Source of the DNA: Archangium sp.
GTDB taxonomy: Bacteria; Myxococcota; Myxococcia; Myxococcales; Myxococcaceae
Assembly: GCA_030681645.1 (NCBI GenBank)
Contig: JAUXRX010000002.1
Location: forward strand, 1 to 64,000
Direction of reading: 5' to 3'
DNA length: 64,000 nucleotides
Position numbers and translations under genes: made by a program. Positions 44,434-54,509 of this stretch are shown piece by piece; position 1 is the stretch's first letter, and every line of letters begins with the position of its first letter. The notes beneath the pieces are model-generated. The model had not been told where the DNA came from and searched no databases. It saw only the letters and a list, made by a program, of their open reading frames with translations.

Positions 44434-46163
44434 GAACGCCTCCGGGACACCAGCGTGAGCAGCCCCAGGACGGCGAAGGCGAACGAAGGATCGACGCTCG
44501 AGCAGCCGCAGCCGCCCGTTCCCCCGGGGCCGGTGCCCGCGTCCTTCGGAGTCACCACGATCGGCCGCCCTGCATCGGGGCGGCACTGGAGCGTGGAGCA
44601 CCCGCCGTCGCCTTCTTCGGGCGTGTAGCACTCGCCCTGGTAGCAGTGCTGGCCCACCGGGCACTCCGAGTCGGTGCTGCAGGTGGGCAGACAGCTCCGC
44701 CCCACCTGCGTGTCGGCGCAGCGCAGCCCGGGCCCGCACGTGCCGGGGCCGCTGCAGTCGCGCAGGCAGAACAGCTCGCCGCGCGAGCCGGGCGTGCAGG
44801 TGGAGCCGGTGGGGCACAGGCCGCACCCGCGCGCACACTGCTGCGTGCACTGCTTCTGCGCGCTCAGCGCCGCGGTGAGGCGGCAGGTCTGGCCCGCGCC
44901 GCAGGTGTCGGCGGTGAAGCACGGGTCGCCGATCTGACCGCTGATGTTCTGCCGCGCCACGCACAGGCCATCACAGGCCCGGCAGGTGAAGGTGGTCGGG
45001 TTGGCGCAGTCCTGGTCCGAATAGCAGCGGGGAATGCAGACGCCCGTGGTGCCGATCGCGTCGATCTGCGCGCAGGCGTAGTTGACCCGGCAATCGGCCA
45101 GGCCCACCCGGCAGCTCTGCAGGCAGCGCTGGCCGATGTCGAGCTGCGCGCAGGTCGAGCCCGCGGGGCACACCGGCTGCCCGGGCTCGCACGCCTGGGT
45201 GCAGTAGCCGTCGACCCAGAAGACGTTCCCGCCCGACGCCGGCTGCTGCATCTGGCAGTAGCCGAACGAGTTGCCGCAGTCGGGGTTGCTCAGGCAGTCG
45301 CGCCCCACCTGCGTGACGATGCTGCCCGGCAGCAGGCACGCGCCGGTGAAGCCGGAGAAGGCCGTCGACGCCTGGCAGTTGAGCGGCAGGTCGCAGTTGG
45401 CGTTGGCGCCCAGCGCACAGCCGCGCGTGCAGAGGTTGACGGTCAACCCGTTCGTCACGGGCTGCTGCAGGCACTTGAGATCGACCTGGCCGCAGCCGCC
45501 GTCGGCGAAGCACGGCGAGGCCGACTCACCCGCGAGCGGGTAGCGGTTGCAGAGCATCTGCGTGTCGAGCGGGGACAGCGCGCGCACGCTCACGCCCTTC
45601 TCCACCACCTGCTCCATCACCACCTCGGCGAACAGCCCGTAGTGACCCAGGCCCAGGCAGTGGCCGCTCTCGTGGAGCGCCACCGTCTCGACGTCCATCG
45701 AGTTGGTGGGCGTCACCGGGTCGAGCGACCAGCTGAAGTTGGGCCCGTTGAAGTAGGTGTCGCAGGTCTGCAGCACGCCCGCGTACGCGCGCGGGAGCGT
45801 GATCGCCGCCACCAGCGAGGTGTTGCCGAAGATCTCCGCCGCGTCGGCGTCATTCACCAGCATCCACACCGGCGTCACCGAGTAGTCGTCGTAGCTCTGG
45901 CTCGGGTTCACCACCGTCGCCCCCGTCGGGCCCAGCGACCGCACCTTGGGGTACGCGCACTGCACCGCGTTCCACGTACCCCAGGCGCGCTCCACCGCGT
46001 TCTGCATCAGCGTGTACTGCAGGCCCGCCGGCGTCTGGCTGCGCGAGTCGACGTAGACGGGAAACGGGTTCTGCGCGTTGCTGAGCATCTTGTACGTCAG
46101 GTAGTCCTGCGCCGGGGCGAGGCCGGCCACGAGCACCACGGCGACCGCGCAGAGGCGCCTCAT
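44418..46163 (-). CDS. Matrixin-like metalloprotease with MYXO-CTERM anchor
   Basis: A 581-residue secreted protease. A signal peptide (MRRLCAVAVVLVAGLAPAQ) precedes a catalytic domain with the zinc motif HESGHCLGLGH, the metzincin HExGHxxGxxH pattern. The middle 300 residues are cysteine-rich (PVCPAGSTCAQLD, CYSDQDCANP, CPVGQHCYQGEC). The C-terminus GCGCSS, then a hydrophobic helix and RRRSWRQR, is the MYXO-CTERM surface-sorting signal, so the protein is expected to be anchored on the cell surface. The ATG overlaps the stop of the upstream gene. Possible roles are prey or matrix degradation. Confidence 0.9.
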
Positions 46164-46681
46164 CGCTTCTCCTTCGCGGCAGGCGTGGGCGCGAGGGGCG
46201 CGGTGAGCGAGAGCTCGGAGATGACCTGGGCGATCGGGCGGCGCGCCCACTTTCCGGTGAAGAGATCCTGAACGAAGACCTCCTCGCCGGCGACCTCGAG
46301 CTTGCCCTGCCCCATGGCCACCAGGTGGCACCTGTCCACCGCGAGCCGGCAGCGCAGGAAGAGCACCGCCGTCTCGCCGAGGTGGAACTTCGCGTCGCCC
46401 GGCACCTCCATCGTCTCGAGGCCGCGGGTGCCGCCCAGCTGCACCACCGTCAGCTCAGCGGGGCCCGAGCCGCGAATGTTCTGGCCCACCACCACCCGGG
46501 TGAGCGTCTTGAGGGGAATCGCGGCGCCCTTCGTCTCTTCCACCTTCTGGGAGAGCACCTGCACCAGCACGACCCGATCTGACTGCTCGGCGCGCTGCAG
46601 CAGCGTGTGGGGAATGAGGGTCGTCGCCAGCGCGAGGGTGGGCAGGGCCAGGAGCCCCGCCAGGAGTGGAATTGGACGCAT
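46160..46681 (-). CDS. Secreted hypothetical protein
   Basis: A 173-residue exported protein. The ATG at 46,681 gives a clean signal peptide (MRPIPLLAGLLALPTLALA). The mature part is beta-rich (SDRVVLVQVLSQKVEE, TLTRVVVGQNIRGSGPAELT, AVLFLRCRLAVDRCHLVAMG) with one Cys pair, ending in a Lys/Pro-rich tail. No family is recognised. Its ATGA overlap with the metalloprotease start suggests the two are made together; it might assist or process the protease. Confidence 0.78.
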   Translation of the reverse strand: MRPIPLLAGLLALPTLALATTLIPHTLLQRAEQSDRVVLVQVLSQKVEETKGAAIPLKTLTRVVVGQNIRGSGPAELTVVQLGGTRGLETMEVPGDAKFHLGETAVLFLRCRLAVDRCHLVAMGQGKLEVAGEEVFVQDLFTGKWARRPIAQVISELSLTAPLAPTPAAKEKR

Positions 46682-46694
46682 GCGAGCGCCGAGC

Positions 46695-47480
46695 CTACTC
46701 CGTGCAGAGGGCCTTGAGCGTGGCATCGACCACCGCGTCGGCCGCCGCAGCCGAGGCGGTTGCGTACACCTCCACACCCAGCGACTCGAGGGCGGCCGCG
46801 GCCGCCGGCGTGGTGGCGACGACGCGCAGCCCGCTGGCCAACGTCACGCGCGGCGCCACGGGCTGGTGCACCTCGGGGCCACAGCATTGCGCGGTGGCAC
46901 TCGGCGTGGCCGGGAGCCCCTGCGTCAGCTCGACGAACGCCTCCCCCGCGGCAGCCGAGTGAACGATCACCACCTGGTGCGCTTCGGTCGCCCCTCGACT
47001 TCGCTCGGGGAGCACGGGGGGGACGCAGACCTGGGTGAAGCCGACGCCCGCGGCGTCGAGCGAGTCGAGGAGGATCTCCGGCGCCTCGCCCTCGTGCAGC
47101 ACCAGCACCTCGTCGTCACCCGTGAGCAGCCCGGACACGGCCGAGGTCCACTTGCCGTCGCCAGGCACCCGCACCGTGCCGCCCTGCCGCTCGATCGCAC
47201 GGGCGGTGGAAGCATCGGCGGCGAGCCACTGGAGCTTCTGCAGCGCCCGGCGCGTCCCTGCCCGGTTGACGGCCTCGAGGAACGCCCGCAGCGGCGCCCG
47301 GCCGATGGCGATCACCCAGGTGAGGCGGTGAATGTGCTCGGCGACCGCGCGCAGGCCCAGGGGGAGCTCGCCCGGAGCGCCCAGCACCGGCCAGAAGCAC
47401 GGCTCATGGCCTTCCTCCTCGAGGAGGAAGACGAGATCGGCCGCCTGTTCAGGCGGGGTGAGCAGGAGGACCCGGGCCAC
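46695..47480 (-). CDS. hemD: Uroporphyrinogen-III synthase-like protein
   Basis: A 261-residue two-lobe protein resembling HemD, which closes hydroxymethylbilane into uroporphyrinogen III for heme. The first lobe begins RVLLLTPPEQAADLVFLLEE and the second contains VVATTPAAAAALESLGVEVY. HemD sequences are poorly conserved, so this rests on fold-like patterns and length only. About ten residues (155-164, PVLPERSRG) are encoded by a family C repeat inserted between the lobes. The start is the GTG at 47,480. It sits upstream of the protease genes in a minus-strand operon, an odd location for hemD. Confidence 0.55.
   Translation of the reverse strand: MARVLLLTPPEQAADLVFLLEEEGHEPCFWPVLGAPGELPLGLRAVAEHIHRLTWVIAIGRAPLRAFLEAVNRAGTRRALQKLQWLAADASTARAIERQGGTVRVPGDGKWTSAVSGLLTGDDEVLVLHEGEAPEILLDSLDAAGVGFTQVCVPPVLPERSRGATEAHQVVIVHSAAAGEAFVELTQGLPATPSATAQCCGPEVHQPVAPRVTLASGLRVVATTPAAAAALESLGVEVYATASAAAADAVVDATLKALCTE
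46991..47018. repeat. Family C repeat
   Basis: CCCCTCGACTTCGCTCGGGG followed by AGCACGGG. It is in frame inside the hemD-like gene on the minus strand. Confidence 0.75.
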
Positions 47481-47490
47481 CTGTCAGCCT

Positions 47491-47895
47491 CTAGAGCTTG
47501 TCCAGGATGAAGGCGGCGAGGAGATCCGCCTCGGGCGAGCCGGTCTTCTTCTTCGCCTCACCCTTCGCGGCGGGGGCGGACTGCACCTCGGTGATGTAGC
47601 CCTCCACCACCTCGTACGCGGCCTCACCGACGATGCACGAGTCCTGGAAATGCTCGGCCTTGAGCGCCGAGAGCTGGGCGGTCGTCTTCACGCGCCCCAG
47701 CAGGCCCTGGGCGTCTTCACCCGAGACGAGCTTGGCGAAGTGCACTGCCGCCGAGACCGGGTGGGTCGACTTCCCCTCGGAGACGAGGAGCTTCCCGTCG
47801 GAGAGATCGGCCTTCTCGGAGACCATCCAGTCCTCGAGAGTCTTGTGCGGCAGAAAGAGCTTCACGTGGGGGTCCTCGATTTCCCTGCCCTGCAT
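47491..47895 (-). CDS. Hypothetical protein
   Basis: A 134-residue soluble protein of unknown function. Seen are a helical, negatively charged core (HVKLFLPHKTLEDWMVSEKA, SAAVHFAKLVSGEDAQGLLG), one Cys (HFQDSCIVG) and a Lys/Ala-rich end. The ATG at 47,895 is preferred over the ORF start at 47,961, because the extra 22 residues do not resemble the rest and an AT-rich promoter-like stretch lies there. It is the first gene of the operon that continues with the hemD-like gene. Confidence 0.7.
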   Translation of the reverse strand: MQGREIEDPHVKLFLPHKTLEDWMVSEKADLSDGKLLVSEGKSTHPVSAAVHFAKLVSGEDAQGLLGRVKTTAQLSALKAEHFQDSCIVGEAAYEVVEGYITEVQSAPAAKGEAKKKTGSPEADLLAAFILDKL

Positions 47896-47910
47896 ACGAC
47901 CAAGTTGGGT

Positions 47911-47938
47911 ATTAAATCCCGGACGGTCCAAAGTCCAA
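47911..47938 (-). promoter_or_regulatory. Possible promoter for the 47,895 operon
   Basis: On the minus strand, TTGGAC (complement of 47,933-47,938), a 16-base spacer, then TTTAAT (complement of 47,911-47,916). The -10 is close to consensus, the -35 only partial. The distance to the ATG leaves a very short leader without a Shine-Dalgarno. Confidence 0.35.
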
Positions 47939-47983
47939 AGCCACTGCAGATCTTGTTTCACTTCCCGTCAGGAATTTTCCGCC

Positions 47984-48310
47984 ATGAGCAAAGACACCGT
48001 CACTGTCCTCGATGCGACCTTCAAGAGCGAGGTCCTCGAATCCCAGACCCCGGTGCTGGTGGACTTCTGGGCCACCTGGTGCGCGCCCTGCCGCGCCATT
48101 GCCCCCGCGCTGGAAGAGCTCGCCACCCAGTACAAGGGCCAGCTCAAGATCGCCAAGGTCGACGTCGACGAGAACCAGCAGATCGCCCAGACCTACGGCA
48201 TCCGCTCCATTCCCACCCTGCTGATGTTCAAGGGCGGCAAGGTGATCGAGCAGCTGGTCGGAGCTGCGCCCAAGGCGAAGCTCGAAGACAGCATCAAGAA
48301 GGCACTCTGA
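47984..48310 (+). CDS. trxA: Thioredoxin
   Basis: A 108-residue thioredoxin with the active-site dithiol W32-C33-A34-P35-C36 (WCAPC) and the cis-proline region IRSIPTLLMFKGGK. It reduces disulfides of cytosolic partners with thioredoxin reductase. The ATG at 47,984 is used; the longer frame upstream overlaps the opposite gene and is not thioredoxin-like. It is divergent from the 47,895 gene. mgtE starts 14 bases downstream. Confidence 0.94.
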   Translation: MSKDTVTVLDATFKSEVLESQTPVLVDFWATWCAPCRAIAPALEELATQYKGQLKIAKVDVDENQQIAQTYGIRSIPTLLMFKGGKVIEQLVGAAPKAKLEDSIKKAL

Positions 48311-48324
48311 AGTTCGGGTTCTAA

Positions 48325-49728
48325 GTGCTCGGTCATCTGCTCAAGCCCGAGTGCGAAGAGCTCATCCGCAAGAAGGACTGGGAGTCCTTACGGATCGCCT
48401 TCGAAGAGGTCGACCCGGCTGACATCGCGGAGATCCTCGAGGATCTCCCCCCCGAAGACTCAGGCCTGATCTTCCGCATCCTCCCCCGCAACGTGGCGGG
48501 CGTGGCCTTCGAGTACCTGCCGATCGATCAGCAGACCGAGATCGTCCAGACGCTGGGCAGCGAGCAGCTCAAGAACGTCCTCAACGAGATGGCGCCTGAC
48601 GACCGCACGCGCCTCTTCGAGGAACTGCCGGCCGAGGTGACCAAGCGCGCGCTCGAGCAGCTGTCCGCCGACGAGTTGAGGGTGGCCCGCACGCTGCTGG
48701 GGTACCCGGAAGACACGGCCGGCCGGTACATGACGCCGGAATACATGGCGCTCAGGCCGACCATGACGGCGCGCGAGGCGATCGACGCGATCCGCAAGTA
48801 CGGCAAGGGGCGCGAGACGCTCAACGTGCTCTACATCATCGACGATCGGAGCGAGCTGCGCGCCGACCTGCGGCTCTCCGAGCTGGTGATGGCCGACCCC
48901 GACGCGAAGGTGGGGGACCTGCCGACGCGGCAGCTGGTGGCGATCCCCGCCACCGCGTCGAAGGACGAGGTCATCTCCACCTTCGAGAAGTACGACCGGG
49001 TGGCCCTGCCGGTGACCGACTCGAAGGGCGCGATGGTGGGCATCATCACCGCCGACGACGTGCTCGACGTCGCCGCCGAGCAGGCCACCGAAGACATCCA
49101 GAAGCTCGGTGGTCTCGAGGCCCTCGAGGCGCCGTACATGGAGATCTCCACCTTCGAGATGCTGCGCAAGCGCGGCGGGTGGCTGGCGATCCTCCTCCTC
49201 GGCGGCATGTTGACGGCGACCGCGATGGGCACGTTCCAGAACGAGCTGCTGCGCGCCGAGGTGCTGGCGCTCTTCCTGCCGCTGATCATCGCCTCGGGCG
49301 GCAACTCGGGCAGCCAGGCCACGTCGCTCATCATCCGCGCGCTGGCGCTGCGGGAAATTCAGCTCGGCGACTGGTGGAAGGTGGCGTTGCGAGAGCTGCG
49401 CAGCGGCGCGCTGCTGGGCGTGGGCCTGGCGGCGATCGGCTTCCTGCGGGTGGTGGCCTGGGAATGGCTGCATCGCCACGGGGTGCTCAGCCACGGCTAC
49501 GGCGAGCACTACCTGCTGGTGGCGCTGACGGTGTCGGTGAGCCTGGTGGGCGTGGTGCTGATCGGCGCGATGATCGGCTCGATGCTGCCGTTCGTGCTGC
49601 GCCGGCTCGGCCTCGACCCGGCCGCCGCGTCGGCGCCCTTCGTCGCGACGATCGTCGACGTGACCGGCATCGTCATCTACTTCACCGTCGCCGCGTTCAT
49701 CCTCAAGACGACGCTGCTGGCGAAGTAG
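48325..49728 (+). CDS. mgtE: Magnesium transporter MgtE
   Basis: A 467-residue divalent-cation channel/transporter. The cytoplasmic N domain of short helices (DPADIAEILEDLPPEDSG) is followed by two CBS domains (TMTAREAIDAIRKYG, SKDEVISTFEKYDRVALPV) and a membrane part with five helices, including LIIASGGNSGSQATSLIIRA, the conserved MgtE pore helix. The start is the GTG at 48,325, 14 bases after trxA. No M-box riboswitch is visible, as the leader is only 14 bases long. Confidence 0.93.
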   Translation: MLGHLLKPECEELIRKKDWESLRIAFEEVDPADIAEILEDLPPEDSGLIFRILPRNVAGVAFEYLPIDQQTEIVQTLGSEQLKNVLNEMAPDDRTRLFEELPAEVTKRALEQLSADELRVARTLLGYPEDTAGRYMTPEYMALRPTMTAREAIDAIRKYGKGRETLNVLYIIDDRSELRADLRLSELVMADPDAKVGDLPTRQLVAIPATASKDEVISTFEKYDRVALPVTDSKGAMVGIITADDVLDVAAEQATEDIQKLGGLEALEAPYMEISTFEMLRKRGGWLAILLLGGMLTATAMGTFQNELLRAEVLALFLPLIIASGGNSGSQATSLIIRALALREIQLGDWWKVALRELRSGALLGVGLAAIGFLRVVAWEWLHRHGVLSHGYGEHYLLVALTVSVSLVGVVLIGAMIGSMLPFVLRRLGLDPAAASAPFVATIVDVTGIVIYFTVAAFILKTTLLAK

Positions 49729-49730
49729 GC

Positions 49731-49756
49731 GCCTCGACTCCGCTCGGCGTGAACGG
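49731..49756. repeat. Family C repeat
   Basis: GCCTCGACTCCGCTCGGCGT plus GAACGGG, a slightly diverged copy in the 56-base gap between the convergent mgtE and ribD genes. It is the only intergenic member of the family seen here. Confidence 0.7.
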
Positions 49757-49784
49757 GTGGTCTCGGCAGTGAGCGGAGAGGCCT

Positions 49785-50876
49785 TCAGCCAATCTTCCGG
49801 GCCGTCACCATCAAGTCGGGCCCGACGCGAACCGCGTCCAGAGCGTCAAACTCGAAAGCCTTCGAGGGATCACTCACCTCCAGCGCCCCGCTCCAGGTGA
49901 GCCCGCCATGGCCGAACAGCTTCGGCGCCATGAACAGCACCACCTCGTCCACCACGCCCGCCGCGAGGAACGACTGGTGCACGGCCGCCCCGCCCTCGAC
50001 CAGCACGTGCAACGCGCCTTCCTTCACCAGGCGCCGCAGCAACGGCTCGAGGGCGATGCGCCCGCGCGTGCCCGTCATCGGCCACACCTCGACGCCCCGC
50101 TTCGTGAGCGCCAGTGCGCCCGGGGCCGAGGCCGCCTCGAGCGTGGCCACGATCGTCCGCGCGGCCTTCGTGTCGTAGACCTTCGCGCGCGGGCTGGTGC
50201 GCAGGTACGGGTCGAGCACCAGCCGGGTGGGGTTGCGAGTGCCCTTCTTCTTCAACCGCACGGTGAGCTGGGGATCATCGGAGACCACCGTGGAGCTGCC
50301 GACCACCACCACGTCCACCACGTCGCGAAGCTGGTGTGCCACCTTCCTCGACGCCTCCGAGGTGATCCACTTCGACTTGCCGGTCGAGGTGGCGAGCTTG
50401 CCGTCGAGCGTGACGCCGGCCTTCGCGGTCACCCACGGCAGCCCGGTGCGCATGGCCTTGAGGAAGGGCTGGTTGAGCGAATCGGCGGCGTGGCGCAGCA
50501 CGTGGGGCAGCACCTCGACCCCCGCGGCGCGCAGCCGGCGCACGCCCTTCCCGTTCACCAGCGGGTTCGGATCGCTCGAGGCGTAGACCACCCGCTTCAC
50601 CCCGGCCTCGATGATCGCGTCGCTGCAGGGCGGCGTGCGGCCGTGGTGATTGCAGGGCTCCAGCGTCGAGTAGAGCGTCGCGCCCTTCGCGCGAGCGCCG
50701 GCCTGCTTGAGCGCCACGGCCTCGGCGTGCGGCCCGCCGAGGCGCGCGTGGAAGCCGGTGGAGATCACCCGGCCCGCCTTCACCAGCACCGCGCCCACCG
50801 CGGGGTTCGGGTGCGTGCGCCCCAGCCCCTTCACGGCCTCGGCCAGTGCCAGCGTCATGGCAGCTTCGTCGTTCAA
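49785..50876 (-). CDS. ribD: Bifunctional riboflavin deaminase/reductase
   Basis: A 363-residue enzyme for two steps of riboflavin synthesis. The N-terminal deaminase has the zinc ligands H50, E52 as HAE, C75 and C84 ([12 protein letters not shown]). The C-terminal reductase has RPFVTxKxA-like [17 protein letters not shown] and [15 protein letters not shown]. The start is the TTG at 50,876, which gives [20 protein letters not shown], well aligned with E. coli RibD MQDEYYMARALKLA; the ATG at 50,858 would delete this helix. The TTG overlaps the nrdR stop. No ribE, ribBA or ribH follow. Confidence 0.93.
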   Translation of the reverse strand: MNDEAAMTLALAEAVKGLGRTHPNPAVGAVLVKAGRVISTGFHARLGGPHAEAVALKQAGARAKGATLYSTLEPCNHHGRTPPCSDAIIEAGVKRVVYASSDPNPLVNGKGVRRLRAAGVEVLPHVLRHAADSLNQPFLKAMRTGLPWVTAKAGVTLDGKLATSTGKSKWITSEASRKVAHQLRDVVDVVVVGSSTVVSDDPQLTVRLKKKGTRNPTRLVLDPYLRTSPRAKVYDTKAARTIVATLEAASAPGALALTKRGVEVWPMTGTRGRIALEPLLRRLVKEGALHVLVEGGAAVHQSFLAAGVVDEVVLFMAPKLFGHGGLTWSGALEVSDPSKAFEFDALDAVRVGPDLMVTARKIG

Positions 50877-51367
50877 CCCTTGCCCTTCGGCTTCTCGGCC
50901 GCCTTCTTCGTCGCCTGCGTCTGGAGGATGTCTTTGAGCTCGTCCATGAACTCCGCGATGTCGCGGAAGCTCCGGTAGACCGAGGCGAAGCGCACGTAGG
51001 CGACCTCGTCGAGCAGCGGCAGGCGCTCCATCACCATCTGGCCGATGGTGGTCGAGGGCACTTCCTTCTCGCCCATCTCCTGCAGCTTGCGCTCGATCTC
51101 CGTGGCCAGCTGCTCCACCTGGTCGACCGACACGGGGCGCTTCTCGCAGGCCTTCTTGAGACCCGCGAGCAGCTTGTCGCGATCGAAGCCCTCGCGCCGG
51201 CCGTCTTTCTTCACCACCAGCGGGTTCAACTCTTCCACCCGCTCGTAGGTGGTGAAGCGGCGCTTGCACGTCTCACACTCGCGCCGCCGGCGGATGATGG
51301 TGCCCTCGGCAGAGTCGCGCGAGTCCATCACCCGGGTGTCGGCTGCGGCACAGAAGGGACAGCGCAT
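50873..51367 (-). CDS. nrdR: Transcriptional repressor NrdR
   Basis: A 164-residue repressor of ribonucleotide reductase genes. It has an N-terminal zinc ribbon ([13 protein letters not shown] and [12 protein letters not shown]), then an ATP-cone domain ([36 protein letters not shown]) that senses ATP/dATP. The C-terminal tail is Lys-rich. It is in the usual glyA-nrdR-ribD order. Confidence 0.96.
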   Translation of the reverse strand: MRCPFCAAADTRVMDSRDSAEGTIIRRRRECETCKRRFTTYERVEELNPLVVKKDGRREGFDRDKLLAGLKKACEKRPVSVDQVEQLATEIERKLQEMGEKEVPSTTIGQMVMERLPLLDEVAYVRFASVYRSFRDIAEFMDELKDILQTQATKKAAEKPKGKG

Positions 51368-51370
51368 CGC

Positions 51371-52633
51371 TCAGCTCTTCTCGAGGCGTGATTGGTAGAG
51401 CGGGAAGGACCTCGTGAACTCCTTCACCTCGTCGCGGATCTTCGAGAGCACCGCCTCGTCGGCGTGGTGATCGAGCGCCTTGCCGATGAAGGCGGCCACC
51501 TTCGCCATCTCGGGCACGTTCATGCCGCGGGTGGTGATCGCCGCGGTGCCGACGCGCACCCCCGAGCTGATGGTCGGCTTCTCGGGATCGAAGGGAATCT
51601 GGTTCTTGTTCACCGTGATGCCCGCGCGGTTGAGCACGTCCTCGGCGAGCTTGCCGGTGACCTTCTTGGGGCGCAGGTCGAGCAGCATGAGGTGGTTGTC
51701 GGTGCCGCCCGACACGATGCGCAGCCCCTGCCCCTGCAGCGCCTCGGCGAGCGCCTTCGCGTTGTCCACCACCTGCTTCGCGTACACCTTGAAGGCGGGC
51801 TGCAGCGCTTCCTGGAAGGCGACTGCCTTGGCCGCGATCATGTGCAGCAGCGGCCCGCCCTGCATGCCGGGGAACACCTGGCTGTTGATGGTCTTCGCGT
51901 ACTGCTCCTTCATCAGCACCAGGCCCGCGCGCGGGCCCCGCAGGGTCTTGTGCGTGGTGGTGGTGACGATGTCGGCGTACGGAATCGGAGACGGGTGCAC
52001 GCCGCCGGCGACCAGCCCCGCGATGTGCGCCATGTCGACCATGAGCGAGGCGCCCACGCTCTCGGCGATCGCCTTGAACCGGGGGAAGTCGATGATGCGC
52101 GGGTACGCCGAGGCGCCCACCACGATCACCCGCGGCTTGTGCTCCTTCGCCAGGGCCTCGGCCTGGGCGTAGTCGAGCTGCTCGGTCTCCTTCACCAGCC
52201 CGTAGTGGACGACCTTGTAGAGCTTGCCCGAGAAGTTGAACGCCGCGCCGTGCGTGAGGTGGCCGCCCGAGTTGAGATCGAGCGAGAGCATGGTGTCGCC
52301 CACCTTCATCAGGGCCATGTACGCCGCCATGTTCGCCTGGCTGCCGGAATGCGGCTGCACGTTCGCCGCCTGCGCCCCGAAGAGCTGCATCGCGCGGTCG
52401 ATGGCGAGCTGCTCCACCTTGTCGACCTCTTCGCAGCCGCCGTAGTACCGCTTGCCCGGGTAGCCCTCGGCGTACTTGTTGGTGAGCACCGTGCCGGCGG
52501 CCTCCAGCACCGCGGGGCTGACGAAGTTCTCGCTGGCGATGAGCTCGAGGCCCTCTTCCTGGCGGCGCGTCTCGGCCTGGATGAGGTGTGCGATCGCGGG
52601 GTCGACCTGCTTGAGGGTGGCGGTGTTCTCCAT
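51371..52633 (-). CDS. glyA: Serine hydroxymethyltransferase
   Basis: A 420-residue PLP enzyme that converts serine plus THF to glycine plus 5,10-methylene-THF. The PLP lysine is K229 in THKTLRGPR. Also seen are [10 protein letters not shown] near the N-terminus and [15 protein letters not shown]. It is adjacent to nrdR with a 3-base gap. A one-carbon partner, fhs, is elsewhere in the window. Confidence 0.97.
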   Translation of the reverse strand: MENTATLKQVDPAIAHLIQAETRRQEEGLELIASENFVSPAVLEAAGTVLTNKYAEGYPGKRYYGGCEEVDKVEQLAIDRAMQLFGAQAANVQPHSGSQANMAAYMALMKVGDTMLSLDLNSGGHLTHGAAFNFSGKLYKVVHYGLVKETEQLDYAQAEALAKEHKPRVIVVGASAYPRIIDFPRFKAIAESVGASLMVDMAHIAGLVAGGVHPSPIPYADIVTTTTHKTLRGPRAGLVLMKEQYAKTINSQVFPGMQGGPLLHMIAAKAVAFQEALQPAFKVYAKQVVDNAKALAEALQGQGLRIVSGGTDNHLMLLDLRPKKVTGKLAEDVLNRAGITVNKNQIPFDPEKPTISSGVRVGTAAITTRGMNVPEMAKVAAFIGKALDHHADEAVLSKIRDEVKEFTRSFPLYQSRLEKS

Positions 52634-52687
52634 GGGGTGCGCGTAGCGCCAAAGGCGCGTGTTCTCAAGCCGTTCGGCCGCGACCCG

Positions 52688-54049
52688 TCAGAAGTTCACC
52701 TGCGCCTGCACGCGGGTCCAGTGGCCGTACTGCGGGGTGTAGAGCTTGTCGTTGGTGCGCTCGGAGACCATGTAGGCCAGCACCAGCTCGAACGAGCGCG
52801 AGAACTGCCATTCCACGCCGAACTCGGCCTCGCGCACGCGGTAGTACGGTGAGTTGGTGACGAACTTCTTCCCGCCGTCGTACATCGTCCCGCGGACGTA
52901 GGGGATGACGGTGTGCGAGCCGAACACCTCGTCGATCTTGAACATCAGCGTCAGGTAGCCACCCCACAGCCAGTGCGAGTTGATGAGGTTGGGGCGGTCG
53001 GTGCCCAGTCGCGGCCCGACGCCGACGTTGTATTCGAAGAAGACCCCGAAGGGCTTCGGGTAGAGCACGGCCGTCACGTGCCCGCGGGCGTCGGTGAAGG
53101 TGTTGTCGGGGACGGCCGAGATGGCCTTCGTCCCGTCGGGCAGGTTGCCGACGTTGATGGTGGCCTGACCGAAGTACCCGCCGCCGCCGACCTCGAGGAT
53201 CTGATTCCCGAGGAGGAACGGCCAGGTCGCGCGCGCGACGACATGAGGGGACTTGTTGAGCTCGAGCTTGTTCGCGGTCTGCCCGTTGTAGACGCCGAGC
53301 GCGACCACGCCGTAGTCGCCTGAGCCCTTCAAGCCGGAGTCCACGAGGTACTTGAAGCGCTCACGGATCTGCGCCGGGGCCCAATAGAAGAAGACCCCCA
53401 GATCGCGCTCGTCCTTCACCGCGCTGTTGAGGGCGTCGTTGCGGTCGAGCGGCACCCGGTTCTGGCTCGACTGCAGGTTCTCGAACCCGAAGGGCACCTT
53501 CGACTGCCCCACGCGGAAACGGAATTCCTTGCGGTCGTCGACGAAGATGTCGGCGTACCAGTCGCGGAGGATGCTCACCCCCAGTTGGTCCCCGATGACG
53601 CTGGCGAAGTCGGGCTGGAGATACACCGACACGCGCGGGTGCACGTCGCCGTACACGATCAGCCGCGCCCGGCGAATCAGGAAGCCACCATTGCCGCCCA
53701 GCGAGCGGTCACCCTGCTCGTTGATCAGCTTGTCGTTGTAGACGACGCCCGGCAGGTTGTACCGAACCTGCGTGTAGCCACGGATCTTCAGCTTCTCGTA
53801 CCAGGGCTGGCTCGACGCTGCCGGTGGAGGGACCGGCTGCGCGGGCGGCGCTGACGGCTTTGCCTTCTTCAGCTCGGCGATCTCCGCCTCGTGGCGGGAC
53901 AACATGTCGAGCGCCTGCACCAGCCGCGCGCGCAGCTCTGCGTCGTTCATCTCTGCAGAGGGCGCCTGGGCTGGCGGGACCTCGAGGGTGACCCCTGCGT
54001 CTTCGGGCGAACCGGCGAGCAATGATGCGATCAACAACGCGCTGAGCAT
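52688..54049 (-). CDS. Phosphate-selective porin O/P family outer-membrane protein
   Basis: A 453-residue exported porin. The ATG at 54,049 gives the signal peptide MLSALLIASLLAG; a longer frame upstream has none. A short coiled-coil helix (LVQALDMLSRHEAEIAELKK) and a Pro-rich linker are followed by a beta-barrel of about 16 strands with the OprP/O family pattern (KIRGYTQVRYNLPGVVY, FLIRRARLIVYGDVHPRVS, YLQPDF) and the C-terminal VQAQVNF, ending in the Phe needed for outer-membrane insertion. Phosphate selectivity is inferred from the family name only. It separates the rpiB group from glyA. Confidence 0.87.
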   Translation of the reverse strand: MLSALLIASLLAGSPEDAGVTLEVPPAQAPSAEMNDAELRARLVQALDMLSRHEAEIAELKKAKPSAPPAQPVPPPAASSQPWYEKLKIRGYTQVRYNLPGVVYNDKLINEQGDRSLGGNGGFLIRRARLIVYGDVHPRVSVYLQPDFASVIGDQLGVSILRDWYADIFVDDRKEFRFRVGQSKVPFGFENLQSSQNRVPLDRNDALNSAVKDERDLGVFFYWAPAQIRERFKYLVDSGLKGSGDYGVVALGVYNGQTANKLELNKSPHVVARATWPFLLGNQILEVGGGGYFGQATINVGNLPDGTKAISAVPDNTFTDARGHVTAVLYPKPFGVFFEYNVGVGPRLGTDRPNLINSHWLWGGYLTLMFKIDEVFGSHTVIPYVRGTMYDGGKKFVTNSPYYRVREAEFGVEWQFSRSFELVLAYMVSERTNDKLYTPQYGHWTRVQAQVNF

Positions 54050-54133
54050 GCCGCGAGGTACCAACCGCTCGTGAGACCCAGCCGTCACCCAGGTGACAAC
54101 AAGGAGAACTCGTGTGTCGAACAGGTGACGAAC

Positions 54134-54155
54134 CCTGCCGCGCGAGAGCGGCAGG
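54134..54155. terminator. Hairpin between porin and lipoprotein genes
   Basis: CCTGCCGC (54,134-54,141), a 6-base loop, then GCGGCAGG (54,148-54,155). It is a perfect 8-bp stem located after the DUF4156-like lipoprotein gene on the minus strand. No T-run follows on either strand, so termination or mRNA protection is only suggested. Confidence 0.4.
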
Positions 54156-54164
54156 AACGACCAG

Positions 54165-54509
54165 CTAGGGCAACGACCAGACGTTGCCCTCGAGCTCGAC
54201 CGGCGGGTCGGCCACCGAGGCCCCCGACGCGCGGATCCAGTGCATCTGGCTGATGGCGTCGCCGCCCATCTCGCAGACCTTCTTGCGCAGCGCCTCGAAG
54301 GTGGCCTCGTCGTTGGCGAGGCGATCGATCTTCACCCAGCCCAGGCTCTTCGCCCCGGCGGGTACGTCGGTGGCACCGGGGTAGTCGCGCATCTGGCACT
54401 CGGCGTTGCGCAGCCTGGGGCCCCGCGCGGCGGCCTCGCCCCTCACCAGCGGCTTGATCTCGGTGCGGCACGCGGCGAAGACGAGCCCCAGCAACACGAG
54501 CTTCCTCAT
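54165..54509 (-). CDS. DUF4156-like lipoprotein
   Basis: A 114-residue lipoprotein. The signal peptide is short (MRKLVLLGLVFAAC, lipobox FAAC). The mature domain (GWVKIDRLANDEATFEALRK, CEMGGDAISQMHWI) resembles the small DUF4156/RcsF-like envelope lipoproteins with a Cys pair. Its ATG overlaps the stop of rpiB (ATGA). No direct function is known; stress-sensing or structural roles are possible for the family. Confidence 0.78.
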   Translation of the reverse strand: MRKLVLLGLVFAACRTEIKPLVRGEAAARGPRLRNAECQMRDYPGATDVPAGAKSLGWVKIDRLANDEATFEALRKKVCEMGGDAISQMHWIRASGASVADPPVELEGNVWSLP